From assembly GCA_021325595.1 (NCBI GenBank), contig JAJPGX010000019.1, positions 1-51,735 of the forward strand: a stretch of DNA of 51,735 bases, in the 5' to 3' direction. A model generated the notes under the pieces. That model saw only the letters and a program-made list of their open reading frames with translations, had not been told where the DNA came from and made no database searches. Shown here piece after piece: positions 8,018 to 17,511 of the stretch (its first letter is position 1; each line of letters opens with the position of its first letter). This stretch comes from Nitrososphaerota archaeon (GTDB taxonomy: Archaea; Thermoproteota; Nitrososphaeria; Nitrososphaerales; Nitrosopumilaceae). A program made the translations under genes and the position numbers.

Positions 8018-8857
8018 TTATCTTGTGAAAATTCCAGATATTGTAGAATTTTGTATGTTTGATGGCGCATAAACTGATGCATGCAGTGTTCCGTATACGG
8101 AATTATCAACTGTCATCTCGATGATATGCGGAGTGTTTGGGATATCTTTCACATCAGTTGAGAATTTTGAGGAATAAAATGTCCCAGAAAATAGCACCTT
8201 GTCATTATTTTTCATGGTAACTGTAACAGACTTTGTATTTCCTGTGGAGTCTTGATAATTGATTACAACGTTATTTCCTTGATTTTGAGCGCTTAGCTGT
8301 ACAACATTATAGTATGGCGGTAGAGTTGGAAGATTTGAATCAGTGTTGCTTGAATATGGTGTTACCTGAATTCCACTTGATGGATTTACTACCGGGGCGT
8401 TTGGATTTGCTGTAATCGTAGTTACCTGTACTGGTTCCCCCGGGTTCATGGTACATTGATTAAGTTCTATAATGTGGGTAAGCTCTTGTTGTCCATTTAT
8501 CATTTGAGCCATGTCAGGAACTGAAATATCACATGTATTTCCATTTTTTGCAAAGACTTGGCCCGTATAGTTTTGTTTAGTTACATATTGAGGCGACAGT
8601 TCATACAAACTAGAAGGTTGTGTAGTACTGGATTGTTGCGACAAGGACGAGTTCAGAGTGTTAACTAGCTTTTCACCTCCTCCAATTACTTTGTTAAGAG
8701 CTGATGTCGTAGTATTTGATGCATGATCACTTGTTACCTTATCGATTTTGTCTTCTAAAGCATTAATCGAAGATGGGCTAAATACCTTGATTGCACTAGG
8801 TACAAGAATTACTGCTGCCACTATGATAATTCCAATTATGATTAATTTTCCAAGCAA
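8018..8857 (-). CDS. Membrane-anchored secreted protein, unknown function
   Basis: The 279-residue protein begins with one strongly hydrophobic helix (about 4-24), which is either an uncleaved signal anchor or a signal peptide. The rest is hydrophilic and rich in Ser, Thr, Asn and Gln. A helical stretch is followed by a beta-rich C-terminal half with 'SVTVTMKNNDKVLFSGTFYS' and 'TPHIIEMTVDNSVYGTLHAS', which suggests Ig-like strands. Cys residues are few ('TCDISVPD', 'NQCTMNPG'). I do not recognise the family. It faces the structured RNA tail to tail and is transcribed away from the UPF0201/UPF0200 pair with a gap of 76 bases. Confidence 0.75.
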   Translation of the reverse strand: MLGKLIIIGIIIVAAVILVPSAIKVFSPSSINALEDKIDKVTSDHASNTTTSALNKVIGGGEKLVNTLNSSLSQQSSTTQPSSLYELSPQYVTKQNYTGQVFAKNGNTCDISVPDMAQMINGQQELTHIIELNQCTMNPGEPVQVTTITANPNAPVVNPSSGIQVTPYSSNTDSNLPTLPPYYNVVQLSAQNQGNNVVINYQDSTGNTKSVTVTMKNNDKVLFSGTFYSSKFSTDVKDIPNTPHIIEMTVDNSVYGTLHASVYAPSNIQNSTISGIFTR

Positions 8858-8933
8858 AGTGATGTTTTGTCTTTGAGTCTTAATAAAAGAACAAAAACAC
8901 AGAGAATTTGAGCAATTATAGTAAATTTTTAGG

Positions 8934-9347
8934 CTAATCTAGGATTTCAGGCGCAAGCCAGTCAATAACATCTTCTAGTTTTTTTGAGTGCAGTATAACT
9001 TTGATTGGACCCATAGGTGATTCTTCTGCTTCATCGCACAGCGCCAATGTATTCACAAAGGCAGCTTGTTTGTTTAGGTAAAACCAAGTTGTATCTCCTT
9101 TTGTATTAAATCTCATCTGCCTTCGGTACACCCTGTTTACCTTGCGTTTTTTTATGGTTTCATGTATCTTGGAAAGTGATTCCAAGGTGCCTGAAACAGC
9201 TTTGATGCTTCCATCCTTGTATTGGATATTTGCATCAGGAATTACATTTGATACTGCAGACTTTACCTTTTCAGGATCCTCTGACGGATTGACTGCTGCA
9301 TAAACTTCGACTTTACATGCTACCTGTGGTATCTTCACTTTTCCCAA
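8934..9347 (-). CDS. UPF0201 family RNA-binding-like protein
   Basis: The 137-residue protein has the pattern of the archaeal UPF0201 family: 'VEVYAAVNPSEDPEKVKSAV' near the N-terminus, 'GTLESLSKIHETIKKRKV' in the middle and 'SPMGPIKVIL' near the C-terminus. The family is restricted to archaea and is thought to bind RNA, but its activity is not established. Its start overlaps the end of the upstream kinase-like gene by 13 bases, the conserved archaeal UPF0200-UPF0201 arrangement. The two are probably one transcript. Confidence 0.85.
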   Translation of the reverse strand: MGKVKIPQVACKVEVYAAVNPSEDPEKVKSAVSNVIPDANIQYKDGSIKAVSGTLESLSKIHETIKKRKVNRVYRRQMRFNTKGDTTWFYLNKQAAFVNTLALCDEAEESPMGPIKVILHSKKLEDVIDWLAPEILD

Positions 9348-9928
9348 CCTTGTATTATTTGGTATGCCGTGTTTACTAGCTGCTCTATTGTCAAGTTGTT
9401 GTTTGATATGGTTTCATCTGCTAAAGCAATGGACTCGCTCATTCCGACTCCTATTTCACGAGAATCTCTTTTTGTAAAGTCTTCCCTGTCAGATGGTGCG
9501 TCAGATCTTCCTCGTTCTGTAAGAAAGGTGTATCGCCTATCACCTGATGCATGAATTGCTAGAATCTTTACTGTACCAATTTTTTTTAGTACATTTACTT
9601 CAGCAAGTGATCGAAGACCATCTACAAGTATTACATTTGATTTTGATTTTAGGATATCATCTTTGATTAATTCTGCAACAGCTCCTGGGCCGTTTTTTTC
9701 CCGCAGCTCAAGCATTAGTTTGCCAAGGTTTTCACCAGTTGGTTCTATCTTTCGTCGTGCTGCCTCGGCTCGTACAGCATCACCCATTGTTATCTTATCA
9801 AATCCTTTGGATTTTAGAGCATCAGCTATGGTGGTCTTTCCTGCACCTGGCATTCCTGTCAAACATACGATAAGCTTTGGCACATTCACAAAGTCTACAT
9901 TCTGCTCTATGAAGCTACCGGAAATCAT
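9335..9928 (-). CDS. UPF0200 family P-loop nucleotide kinase-like protein
   Basis: This 197-residue protein has a clear Walker A, 'GMPGAGKTT' (25-33), and resembles adenylate and dephospho-CoA kinases. Other family motifs are 'MGDAVRAEA', 'LREKNGPGAVAELI', 'VDGLRSLAEV' and the lid-like 'RGRSDAPSDREDF'. It matches archaeal UPF0200, whose substrate is not settled. The first 17 residues before 'PKLIVCLTG' may be an over-long start, but the next Met lies inside the P-loop. It heads a two-gene unit with UPF0201 and is divergent from thpR with only 28 bases between starts, so the two transcripts share a promoter region. Confidence 0.85.
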   Translation of the reverse strand: MISGSFIEQNVDFVNVPKLIVCLTGMPGAGKTTIADALKSKGFDKITMGDAVRAEAARRKIEPTGENLGKLMLELREKNGPGAVAELIKDDILKSKSNVILVDGLRSLAEVNVLKKIGTVKILAIHASGDRRYTFLTERGRSDAPSDREDFTKRDSREIGVGMSESIALADETISNNNLTIEQLVNTAYQIIQGWEK

Positions 9929-9956
9929 TATAGAGACATGGAACTGAGTTCACTTG

Positions 9957-10496
9957 ATGCGCACATTTGTAGCTGTAGAGATTCACAATGAATCAGTGCT
10001 TGATGCCATAGTAAAATTACAATCTGATTTGAAGATACAGGCAACTCCTGTAAGCAAACAAAATATGCATTTTACATTACTTTTCCTAGGAGAAATTCCA
10101 GATGAGAAAGCTGATGATATCAAAAAAGCACTCTCAAGCATCAGCTTCAAACCTATTGAAGTAAAGTTCACGCAGATAGGAGCATTTCCAAATGCAAAAT
10201 TTCCGCGAGTTGTATGGATTGGAACAGATGAACAGGCCGGAAGGCAGCTGGTAGAGTTGGCATCCAAGGTAGAAGAAGTCTTGGCACCTCTTGGTTTCAA
10301 ATCAGACAAGCCTTTCAAGCCACATCTTACAATATTTAGAATCAAAAACAAGACAAGTGGTATAACAGATGTGCTTGAGCGATTCAAGACCATAGATTTG
10401 GGAAAAGATGTCATAACAGAGTTAAAGTTCAAGAAAAGTATCTTAACACCCAATGGCCCGATATATTCTGATTTGCAGGTGATTTTAGCACAATGA
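9957..10496 (+). CDS. thpR: RNA 2',3'-cyclic phosphodiesterase (2H family)
   Basis: The 180-residue-class protein is a 2H phosphoesterase of the LigT/ThpR type. It has the two catalytic HxT motifs, 'MHFTLLFLGE' (about 37-46) and 'KPHLTIFRI' (about 120-128). The family hydrolyses 2',3'-cyclic phosphates at RNA ends. I start it at ATG 9957; a TTG immediately upstream (9954) is also possible. Its last four bases overlap the CCA transferase start, and thpR-cca pairing is common in archaea, which supports a role in tRNA end processing. Confidence 0.92.
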   Translation: MRTFVAVEIHNESVLDAIVKLQSDLKIQATPVSKQNMHFTLLFLGEIPDEKADDIKKALSSISFKPIEVKFTQIGAFPNAKFPRVVWIGTDEQAGRQLVELASKVEEVLAPLGFKSDKPFKPHLTIFRIKNKTSGITDVLERFKTIDLGKDVITELKFKKSILTPNGPIYSDLQVILAQ

Positions 10497-11824
10497 ATAA
10501 CGTAATAGAAAAGGCCAAAAAATTGTCCATTCCGACACAAAAAGAAGAGGAAAAAATGAAAAAAATATCAGAACAGTTAATGTCGCTTGTAAAAAAAGAG
10601 GTAACAAAATATCCCCAAGTCATATCAGTTGAGCTTGGCGGCTCTTATGCAAAAGGAACATGGCTTGAAAAAATGGATTTTGATATTTTTGTCAAGTTCA
10701 AAAAAGAGACTGATGAAAAACAGTTTGAAGAGATTGGAAAAAAGATCGGCCTTGGTGCTCTAAAAAAATACAGCCCATTTACCAGATATTCAGATCATCC
10801 ATATGTTGAAGCAAATGTAAACAACATACGGGTAAATGTAGTTCCATGCTATGATGTTGAAAAAGGACAATGGAAGAGCGCTGCAGACAGATCATCATTT
10901 CATACCAGATTCATTTTGGAGTCAATGGATAAGCAGAAAAAAAACGAGGTAAGGCTACTCAAAAAGTTCCTAAAAGGCACAGAAATTTATGGTGCCGAGA
11001 TAGCCAAAGAAGGCTTTGGTGGCTATGTATCTGAGGTACTTGTCCATTATTATGGAACTTTTATGGGTGTTATCGAAGCTGCGGCAAACTTTTCCCAAGG
11101 ACAAGTAATTGGAAACCCAACAAAAAAGTTTGAGAGTGCACTTGTCCTAATAGATCCAATAGACAGCAACCGAAATCTGGGAACTGCCATATCAACACAA
11201 AATGTAGGCAAATTCATTTTAGCTGCAAGAGCTTTTCTCAAAAAACCATCGCTTGTATTCTTTACTGGAAAAAAGACTTCACCAAATCCAAAGAATTTGA
11301 GAAATGTTCTTGTGGTAAAATTCAACTACAAATGGCGAAGTCCTGATATAATTTGGGGCCAGGTAAAAAGGGGCACAACTTCACTGGCAGGACAGCTTGA
11401 GCTGGCAGGATTTCAAGTGTTACGCAAGGGCGCAGTCACAGATGAAAAGTCAGAAGCTGCCATGCTGTTTCTTTTAAAATCCATAAACATCGAAAAATTT
11501 CTGATAAAAAATGGTCCTGATGTGTTTAGAAAACAAGATTCAGAAAGCTTTGTTGCAAAAAATTCCAAAAACATGCTAACCTGGGTTGATGAGACTGGCA
11601 GGATTCTGTCAATGCAGCAAAGAGATCTATATGACGCAAAGAAGTTCTTGCAGGCATTGTTAAAAAAAGATCTTACAAAAGCCGGGATACCAAGTGGGAT
11701 AATCACTGACATACGACGCGGTTTTCAGGTGCTTGAAGGCCAAAAAATAACAAGCAAATCCATTAAAAAGGCTCTATCTGAGTTAACCTCTACTGATGGA
11801 CTCATCTTTGGTGCCACTAAGTAA
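10493..11824 (+). CDS. cca: CCA tRNA nucleotidyltransferase, archaeal class I
   Basis: The enzyme adds or repairs the 3' CCA of tRNA. The 443 residues match the archaeal class. The nucleotidyltransferase signature is 'GGSYAKGTW' (about 49-57), followed by the catalytic pair Asp62 and Asp64 in 'MDFDIFVKF' and the third carboxylate strand 'NNIRVNVVPCYDV'. 'GFGGYVSEVLVHYYG' is the conserved central-domain motif. It overlaps thpR by four bases, and the next gene starts 29 bases before its stop, in another frame. The tRNA-Pro gene in this window has an encoded CCA, so repair rather than addition would apply to that tRNA. Confidence 0.95.
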   Translation: MNNVIEKAKKLSIPTQKEEEKMKKISEQLMSLVKKEVTKYPQVISVELGGSYAKGTWLEKMDFDIFVKFKKETDEKQFEEIGKKIGLGALKKYSPFTRYSDHPYVEANVNNIRVNVVPCYDVEKGQWKSAADRSSFHTRFILESMDKQKKNEVRLLKKFLKGTEIYGAEIAKEGFGGYVSEVLVHYYGTFMGVIEAAANFSQGQVIGNPTKKFESALVLIDPIDSNRNLGTAISTQNVGKFILAARAFLKKPSLVFFTGKKTSPNPKNLRNVLVVKFNYKWRSPDIIWGQVKRGTTSLAGQLELAGFQVLRKGAVTDEKSEAAMLFLLKSINIEKFLIKNGPDVFRKQDSESFVAKNSKNMLTWVDETGRILSMQQRDLYDAKKFLQALLKKDLTKAGIPSGIITDIRRGFQVLEGQKITSKSIKKALSELTSTDGLIFGATK

Positions 11825-12557
11825 GCTAGTTCAAGAACCGTATTCCATAATTCTAGGATATCCAAGGGCTACAAAGACCGAACTAAGAAAAAGGCTTGCA
11901 GAACTCAAAAAACTTGGAGTAAAGTATGTCATGCTTGAAGGCCCTACAATTCTCAATAATTTACCTGTGCTAGGCAAAGGGTATGTGGGGGTAGTTGTAC
12001 TGTCACGAATTGGTAAGAAACAGGTTGCTCTTAAGATACGCAGAACTGACTCTAGTAGACTTGAGATGCAAAGCGAAGCAAAGCTTCTAAAGTTGGCAAA
12101 CCAAGTAAATGTAGGTCCAACGATAATCAAAAGTAGTAAAAATTTCATAATAATGGAATACATAGACGGAGAAAAAATAATTGATTGGGCAAGGAAGCTC
12201 AAAGGCAAAGGAAGTGCTGCCAAGCTAAGAGCTGTGATAAAAACAATTCTTGAAGATTGTTATAGACTAGATAAAATTCATTTGGATCATGGGGAGCTAA
12301 GCTATATACACAAACATGTTATAGTTGGAAAAACTGCTTGCATAATAGATTTTGAAAGTGCCAGTACAAACAGAAGAACCTCTAATGTCACATCTGCTAC
12401 CCAATCAATGTTTATTGGATCTGGACTTGCAAATGTCATCAAAAAAATTATCACAGTTCCTGACAAGAAAAAAATTATTCCAGTACTACAAAGATACAAG
12501 CACGATCAGTCACGAAAAAACTTTGATGATATCCTAAAGGTTCTGGTGCAAAAATGA
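11796..12557 (+). CDS. COG2112-type RIO-like Ser/Thr protein kinase
   Basis: The 253-residue protein is a compact atypical kinase. The Gly-rich loop is 'GKGYVGVVVL' and the ATP-binding Lys is in 'VALKIRR'. The catalytic loop is 'HLDHGELSYIHKHV' and the metal-binding motif is 'IIDFESA'. This pattern belongs to archaeal predicted Ser/Thr kinases of COG2112, related to RIO kinases. The start lies inside the end of cca, so the two genes are translationally coupled. Targets are unknown. A separate canonical RIO1 gene is present further on. Confidence 0.88.
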   Translation: MDSSLVPLSKLVQEPYSIILGYPRATKTELRKRLAELKKLGVKYVMLEGPTILNNLPVLGKGYVGVVVLSRIGKKQVALKIRRTDSSRLEMQSEAKLLKLANQVNVGPTIIKSSKNFIIMEYIDGEKIIDWARKLKGKGSAAKLRAVIKTILEDCYRLDKIHLDHGELSYIHKHVIVGKTACIIDFESASTNRRTSNVTSATQSMFIGSGLANVIKKIITVPDKKKIIPVLQRYKHDQSRKNFDDILKVLVQK

Positions 12558-12868
12558 AGTTTGATTTCAACGAATATGTAAAATACCGCGGTAAACAGTT
12601 TGAGAAATTATTCAAGGGGAAAAAGAAGATCACATACATCACAGATCCTAAAAAATGGCTAAAGCTTGTTCCAGAGGATAAAAAAAACGTAAAACAAAGG
12701 GACGGTTTGGCTATAAAAGAAGGCTATGTTTTTGTCAGCCAAAAGATTCCAAGTATTAGCAGGTTAGATGCTGTCATACTTGAGGAAGTAGCTCATGTCT
12801 ATAACTGGAAATGGACTGAACATAGGACAAGAAGATTTGTTAAGAAAGTTTTGGGGTTGAATGAGTGA
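12554..12868 (+). CDS. Small SprT-like or metalloprotease-like protein with altered HExxH
   Basis: The 104-residue basic protein is probably restricted to thaumarchaea. Its C-terminal half has 'LEEVAHVYNWKWTEHRTRRF'. This resembles the HExxH...H helix of small zinc metalloproteins, but the first His is replaced by Glu (EEVAH), and a second His follows 8 residues later (TEH). I therefore read it as a possible inactive or differently liganded relative, not a proven protease. It overlaps the kinase stop by four bases, and the transporter gene overlaps its end by four bases (GTGA), so it is inside the operon. Confidence 0.7.
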   Translation: MKFDFNEYVKYRGKQFEKLFKGKKKITYITDPKKWLKLVPEDKKNVKQRDGLAIKEGYVFVSQKIPSISRLDAVILEEVAHVYNWKWTEHRTRRFVKKVLGLNE

Positions 12869-14223
12869 GTCTTCCAAGCATAAAGACAAATGCATTAAGG
12901 ATCTCGCTTGCCATCATACTTTCTGCTTTCGTGGCAGAGTTGTCTATTGGAATATTTTCCAACAGTCTTGCGCTGGTTACAGACAGTGTTCATGCAGTTT
13001 TGGACTCGATTGTTACTGCGATATTACTTGTAGCCGCAAGATGGTCATCCAAGCCACCTGATAGAGAACACACCTATGGTCATGGCAAAATAGATACTAT
13101 GGGCAGTTTCATTGGAGGAATCATAATTTTGGTGATATCTTGCTTTTTCATATACGAATCAGTATCCAGATTCTACGAACCAAAACCAGAGGTACTACCA
13201 GGAATACTTGCCATTGGAGCTGCAGTCTATACTCTTGGTGCAGATGGTTTCAGGTTAGCGATATTACGAAAGGCTATCAAAAAGATAGACGGACAGACAC
13301 TCAAGGTAGAATTTTATCATGTATTAATGGATATTGCAGCTACTGCTGTTGCCCTTGTAGGAATTCTGTTGGTAATCAATGGTTTCTATCAAGCAGACTA
13401 TGTTGCCGCAATCATCTTAGGTTGTATGCTTGCTGTACTAAGCCTCAAGGTAATTCATAGAGCCGGTCTTGAGCTTACCGATGCAGTCCCAGAAAGCATG
13501 ATTAGAAAAGTACACGATGTTGTAAGTGGAACAGAGGGTGTAATGAAGACTGACTCTGTGCAGATGAGAAGATCGGGCAGCGATATTTTTGCTGAAGTTA
13601 CCATATCACTTAGTGGAGCTTCAAGTTTTGAAGAAGCTCATAAAATCAGTGCCAATGTAGAACAAAATATCAAAAACACTATAGCAAATTCTAAGGTCAC
13701 TGTTCATTTTGAACCAACATGGAAAGATGTTCCAAGAGATTATTTGATATCCAATGTTGCGTCATCTGTCAACGGCGTAAAAGGCATACACAATGTAAGC
13801 TCATCAGAAGCAGGTAACGGACTTTTTATCAGCTTGCATGTGATGGTTGACCGCAATATGTCACTTGAACAAGCTCACAGTGTATCAGATGAGATCGAAT
13901 CTAAAATAAAAAATGCAGTTGATAGTGTAAATCACATAACAATCCACTTGGAACCATATGTATCAATACCGCAAACAACACCTGTAGAGGATCTTACCAT
14001 TGAGGAGCAAGTATCATCTATTATCAGAGAATATCCCAAGGTGAAAAAGATTGGTCGTGTAATCACGCTTCAATTGCAAGATATCTTTAAGGTAGATATC
14101 GATTGTTCATTTGACAAGAATCTTACTGTAGAAGAAGTTCACGATATAATTTCAGAGATTGAAAGTAAGATAAAAAACCAAATTAAAAATGCAATAATAA
14201 CCATACATCCAGAACCTAACTAG
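12865..14223 (+). CDS. Cation diffusion facilitator metal exporter with three C-terminal ZT-dimer domains
   Basis: The 452-residue protein has six predicted membrane helices in the first 200 residues. It has an HxxxD metal site in both TM2 ('DSVHAVLD', His43/Asp47) and TM5 ('YHVLMD'), which in CDF transporters points to zinc-type selectivity. A 'HTYGHGKID' motif follows TM2. The cytoplasmic tail has three successive copies of a roughly 78-residue ferredoxin-like domain (about 205-282, 283-368, 375-452), each ending in a 'HFEP', 'HLEP' or 'HPEP' motif. Most CDF proteins have only one. It likely exports Zn, Fe or Co from the cytoplasm. It starts with GTG. Confidence 0.92.
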   Translation: MSLPSIKTNALRISLAIILSAFVAELSIGIFSNSLALVTDSVHAVLDSIVTAILLVAARWSSKPPDREHTYGHGKIDTMGSFIGGIIILVISCFFIYESVSRFYEPKPEVLPGILAIGAAVYTLGADGFRLAILRKAIKKIDGQTLKVEFYHVLMDIAATAVALVGILLVINGFYQADYVAAIILGCMLAVLSLKVIHRAGLELTDAVPESMIRKVHDVVSGTEGVMKTDSVQMRRSGSDIFAEVTISLSGASSFEEAHKISANVEQNIKNTIANSKVTVHFEPTWKDVPRDYLISNVASSVNGVKGIHNVSSSEAGNGLFISLHVMVDRNMSLEQAHSVSDEIESKIKNAVDSVNHITIHLEPYVSIPQTTPVEDLTIEEQVSSIIREYPKVKKIGRVITLQLQDIFKVDIDCSFDKNLTVEEVHDIISEIESKIKNQIKNAIITIHPEPN

Positions 14224-14225
14224 AA

Positions 14226-14831
14226 ATGAAAACTCATCAAGGCGTAGTTTTTCTCCAAAATGATCCAATATTAGGAAAAATTATCGAGCAGGTTGGCGAG
14301 TTCAAATTAAAAAAACACAATCATCATTTTGCGGTACTGGTAGAATCCATAATATCGCAACAGCTTGCAACAAGTGCTGCCGAGGCTATATTTGGAAGAT
14401 TCAAGGCACTTTATCCTGCTTTTCCCACCTCTGCAGATATTCTTTCCACACGCAAAACAAAATTACGCTCTGTAGGACTCTCAGGAATGAAGATAGACTA
14501 CCTTAAAGACCTCTCAAAACATGTTGAAGAAGGCAGACTTGAGATCAAAAAGTTACCAAAGATGAGTGATGATGAGGTAATATCGCAACTCACGCAGGTC
14601 AAGGGCATTGGAAGATGGACTGCAGAGATGTTTTTGATTTTTTCACTTGGAAGACTAGATGTATTTCCTGTAGGAGATCTTGGATTAAGAAAAGGTGTCC
14701 AGATGGCATTCTCGTTACAAGAGCTGCCAAAACCAAAAGAGACTGAAAAATATGGAGAGAGGTGGAGACCATATAGAAGTATAGCAACGTGGTATCTGTG
14801 GAAAAGTCTCCAGAAATTTGACAAGATTTGA
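14226..14831 (+). CDS. alkA: DNA-3-methyladenine glycosylase (AlkA-like HhH-GPD)
   Basis: The 201-residue protein matches the AlkA/HhH-GPD superfamily. 'VESIISQQLATSAAEAI' forms the DNA-contacting helix, and 'LTQVKGIGRWTAEMFLIF' is the helix-hairpin-helix. Its catalytic Asp is in 'FPVGDLGLRKG'. It removes alkylated bases to start base-excision repair. The start follows the transporter stop by two bases, so it is the last gene of the operon that begins at thpR. The mix of tRNA and metal-transport genes with a repair gene looks like chance clustering. Confidence 0.93.
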   Translation: MKTHQGVVFLQNDPILGKIIEQVGEFKLKKHNHHFAVLVESIISQQLATSAAEAIFGRFKALYPAFPTSADILSTRKTKLRSVGLSGMKIDYLKDLSKHVEEGRLEIKKLPKMSDDEVISQLTQVKGIGRWTAEMFLIFSLGRLDVFPVGDLGLRKGVQMAFSLQELPKPKETEKYGERWRPYRSIATWYLWKSLQKFDKI

Positions 14832-14901
14832 TAATCTTTAGTCTATAATGTAAATAAAACAAATAACGAAGGTATAAGGTACAGCACAACTTAATAAAAT
14901 C

Positions 14902-17088
14902 ATAAGCAAAAATGAAATTTCGTTAAAAATACTAGAAGCATATTCTCGTGATGTTGGTCGAGTCATAGCACGAATCGATGATGACTCTATGAAATCTCTT
15001 GGAGTCTCAACTGGTGATATTTTAGAAATTAAAGGAAAGCGAAGATCCGTCGCAAAATGTTTTCCACTTTATCCATCTGATGAAGGAAAAGGAGTTATAC
15101 GAATAGATGGACTTGGAAGAAACAATACAGGCATTTCAATAGGGGATACTGCAAACATATCCAAGATAAAAACAGTTGTTGCAGATAGAGTAGTTGTTGC
15201 GCCACTTGATTCGATTCCACCGCTAGATGAAAGATATCTAACTGATTCTCTTGAGGGCATTCCTTTGGTAAAAGGCGATAACGTAATGGTTCCATATTTT
15301 GGTGGTAGACTTACATTTCAGGTCATTGGGATAACACCACCTACAGCAGACGCTGTACTTGTAACTTCAAAGACTGTATTTCATGTTGCTGAAAAAGAAG
15401 AAACTTTACGTGGAGTTCCGCAGGTCTCCTATGAAGACATTGGAGGTCTTACAGATGAGATCAAAAAAGTTCGAGAAATGATTGAGCTTCCAATGAGACA
15501 TCCAGAGATTTTCGAGAAACTAGGAGTTGAAGCTCCAAAGGGAGTCTTGCTTTTTGGAGTGCCAGGAACAGGCAAGACACTTTTGGCAAAAGCTGTAGCA
15601 ACAGAAAGCAATGCTAATTTTCTTAGCATATCAGGACCTGAGATTATGAGTAAATTTTATGGGGAAAGTGAGGCAAGACTTCGAGAAATTTTCAAGGAGG
15701 CCAGAGATAATGCCCCATCTATTATCTTCATAGATGAAATTGATTCCATTGCGCCAAAACGTGAAGAGGTATCAGGTGAGGTTGAGAGAAGAGTAGTATC
15801 CCAAATGCTTTCACTTATGGATGGCTTGGAAGGAAGAGGTAAAGTAATTGTGATTGCGGCAACAAACAGGCCAAATGCACTGGACCCTGCCTTAAGAAGA
15901 CCAGGAAGGTTTGATAGAGAAATTGAAATTAGAATACCAGACAAGAAGGGAAGACAGCAGATACTCTTGATTCATACAAGAAACATGCCGCTTGCAGAAA
16001 ATGTTAACTTAGAAAAAATTGCGGCAATAAGCCATGGATATGTAGGAGCTGATCTGGAATATCTATGCAAGGAAGCTGCAATGAAATGTTTGCGAAGGTT
16101 ATTGCCAGAAATCAACCTGGCCGATGAAAAGATTCCAAATGAGACACTTGACAAGCTTGTTGTAAATGACGAGGATTATCAGTTTGCAATCCGTGAAGTA
16201 ACCCCAGCTGGAATGCGAGAGGTCTACATTGAAAAACCTGACGTGAAATGGGATGAAATTGGGGGATTACAAGATGTAAAGCTTGAACTGCAAGAGGCAG
16301 TAGAGTGGCCAATGAAATATCCTATGCTATATTCCAAGATTGGTTACAGAATGCCTAGAGGGATTTTGCTTTATGGTTCAAGCGGTACTGGCAAGACTCT
16401 TTTGGCAAAAGCTATAGCAACAGAAAGCGAAGCTAATTTTATCTCTGTAAAGGGTCCTGAGCTTTTATCAAAATGGGTAGGAGAATCTGAGCGGGGAATA
16501 AGAGAGATATTTCGAAGGGCAAGGCAGGCCTCACCATGTGTCATATTCTTTGATGAGATTGATTCCATTGCTCCAATCAGAGGATCAGGCGATAGTGGTG
16601 TTACTGAAAAGGTCGTAAGCCAGCTATTAACTGAGCTTGACGGTATTGAAACCCTCAACGGAGTAGTGGTCATTGCAGCAACAAATAGACCAGACATGAT
16701 AGACAGGGCGTTAATTAGACCTGGAAGATTTGATAAGATTGTACTAGTACCGATGCCAGACAAACCTGGACGACTTAAGATACTGGAGATTAGCTCAAAG
16801 GAGATTCTGGGAGATGTAACAACTGCAAATCCTGATTATGTCAACCTTGAAAAAATTGCTGACTCTACAGATGGGTTTAGTGGAGCAGATGTTTTCGCAA
16901 TTGCTAACACGGCAGCATCAATCCTGATAAACGAATTCATTGACAAATATCCAGATCCAAAGGAGGCTGAGAAGCAGGCAGATGGAGCGCAGGTCACCAT
17001 GAAGCACTTTGAAGAAGCAATCAAAAAGGTCAGAGCTCAAAAAGATCTAAAGATTGGGCAAAAATTGTCGTTATCACACTTTAGATAA
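14902..17088 (+). CDS. Cdc48/p97-like AAA ATPase with non-standard start
   Basis: Cdc48 unfolds proteins for degradation and complex remodelling. Visible parts are the N-domain, D1 with Walker A 'GVPGTGKT' and Walker B 'IIFIDEIDS', and D2 with 'GSSGTGKT' and 'VIFFDEIDS'. The conserved N-terminal strand '[16 protein letters not shown]' lies upstream of the first ATG in frame (14989). Reading back, the frame continues to ATA at 14902, and an in-frame TAA is at 14875-14877. No ATG, GTG or TTG lies between. '[14 protein letters not shown]' looks like a homologous N-terminus 'MS.NEISLK' with ATA in place of ATG. I choose 14902 as a non-canonical start. The alternative is 14989, which would remove about 29 conserved residues. 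Confidence 0.9.
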   Translation: MSKNEISLKILEAYSRDVGRVIARIDDDSMKSLGVSTGDILEIKGKRRSVAKCFPLYPSDEGKGVIRIDGLGRNNTGISIGDTANISKIKTVVADRVVVAPLDSIPPLDERYLTDSLEGIPLVKGDNVMVPYFGGRLTFQVIGITPPTADAVLVTSKTVFHVAEKEETLRGVPQVSYEDIGGLTDEIKKVREMIELPMRHPEIFEKLGVEAPKGVLLFGVPGTGKTLLAKAVATESNANFLSISGPEIMSKFYGESEARLREIFKEARDNAPSIIFIDEIDSIAPKREEVSGEVERRVVSQMLSLMDGLEGRGKVIVIAATNRPNALDPALRRPGRFDREIEIRIPDKKGRQQILLIHTRNMPLAENVNLEKIAAISHGYVGADLEYLCKEAAMKCLRRLLPEINLADEKIPNETLDKLVVNDEDYQFAIREVTPAGMREVYIEKPDVKWDEIGGLQDVKLELQEAVEWPMKYPMLYSKIGYRMPRGILLYGSSGTGKTLLAKAIATESEANFISVKGPELLSKWVGESERGIREIFRRARQASPCVIFFDEIDSIAPIRGSGDSGVTEKVVSQLLTELDGIETLNGVVVIAATNRPDMIDRALIRPGRFDKIVLVPMPDKPGRLKILEISSKEILGDVTTANPDYVNLEKIADSTDGFSGADVFAIANTAASILINEFIDKYPDPKEAEKQADGAQVTMKHFEEAIKKVRAQKDLKIGQKLSLSHFR

Positions 17089-17202
17089 TTTCAGAAATTA
17101 CTCTCTCGTTTGGATAATCGCTTGTGGGCTTTTCCGCACATATGAACATTGAATTTATAGTAAAAAGGAGAGTTTGATTTCAATAAAATAGTAATAATTT
17201 CA

Positions 17203-17511
17203 TTATTCTTTATAATCAGGAAGATTTTTCAATAGTAGATTTACTTGATCTGTTTTTGGTTGTAGTTCATATTTATCATTTCTTTTATCTACATGCATCA
17301 AAACATATCCAAATTCTTCATCAGTCCAAAGTGCATAAATTGGTTTTTCTGATTTATCTCGTTTACCCTGTTTGATTTCATCAAAAATTCTAACCTGATT
17401 ATTGTACACATCTTTTAAATCAAGATATGAATTCTTACCAAATTCAGTTATTCCAATTCCAATTATTTCTGAACCACTTCTCTTAAGCGATGTTATTATG
17501 CGTAAGCTCAA
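17203..17511 (-). CDS. Hypothetical protein of 102 residues
   Basis: The protein is hydrophilic and charged, with no signal peptide or membrane helix. Visible features are 'SGSEIIGIGITEFGKNSYLD', 'GKRDKSEKPIYALWTDEEFG' and 'YVLMHVDKRNDKYEL'. I recognise no family. It is a single gene between Cdc48 and a run of small minus-strand genes. The start ATG is preceded by AT-rich sequence. It may be a small thaumarchaeal protein. Confidence 0.7.
   Translation of the reverse strand: MSLRIITSLKRSGSEIIGIGITEFGKNSYLDLKDVYNNQVRIFDEIKQGKRDKSEKPIYALWTDEEFGYVLMHVDKRNDKYELQPKTDQVNLLLKNLPDYKE

Noticed and set aside
12861-13460. Out-of-frame plus-strand frames inside the CDF gene
   Set aside because: Cys/Arg/Ser-rich shadows of a clearly coding frame.
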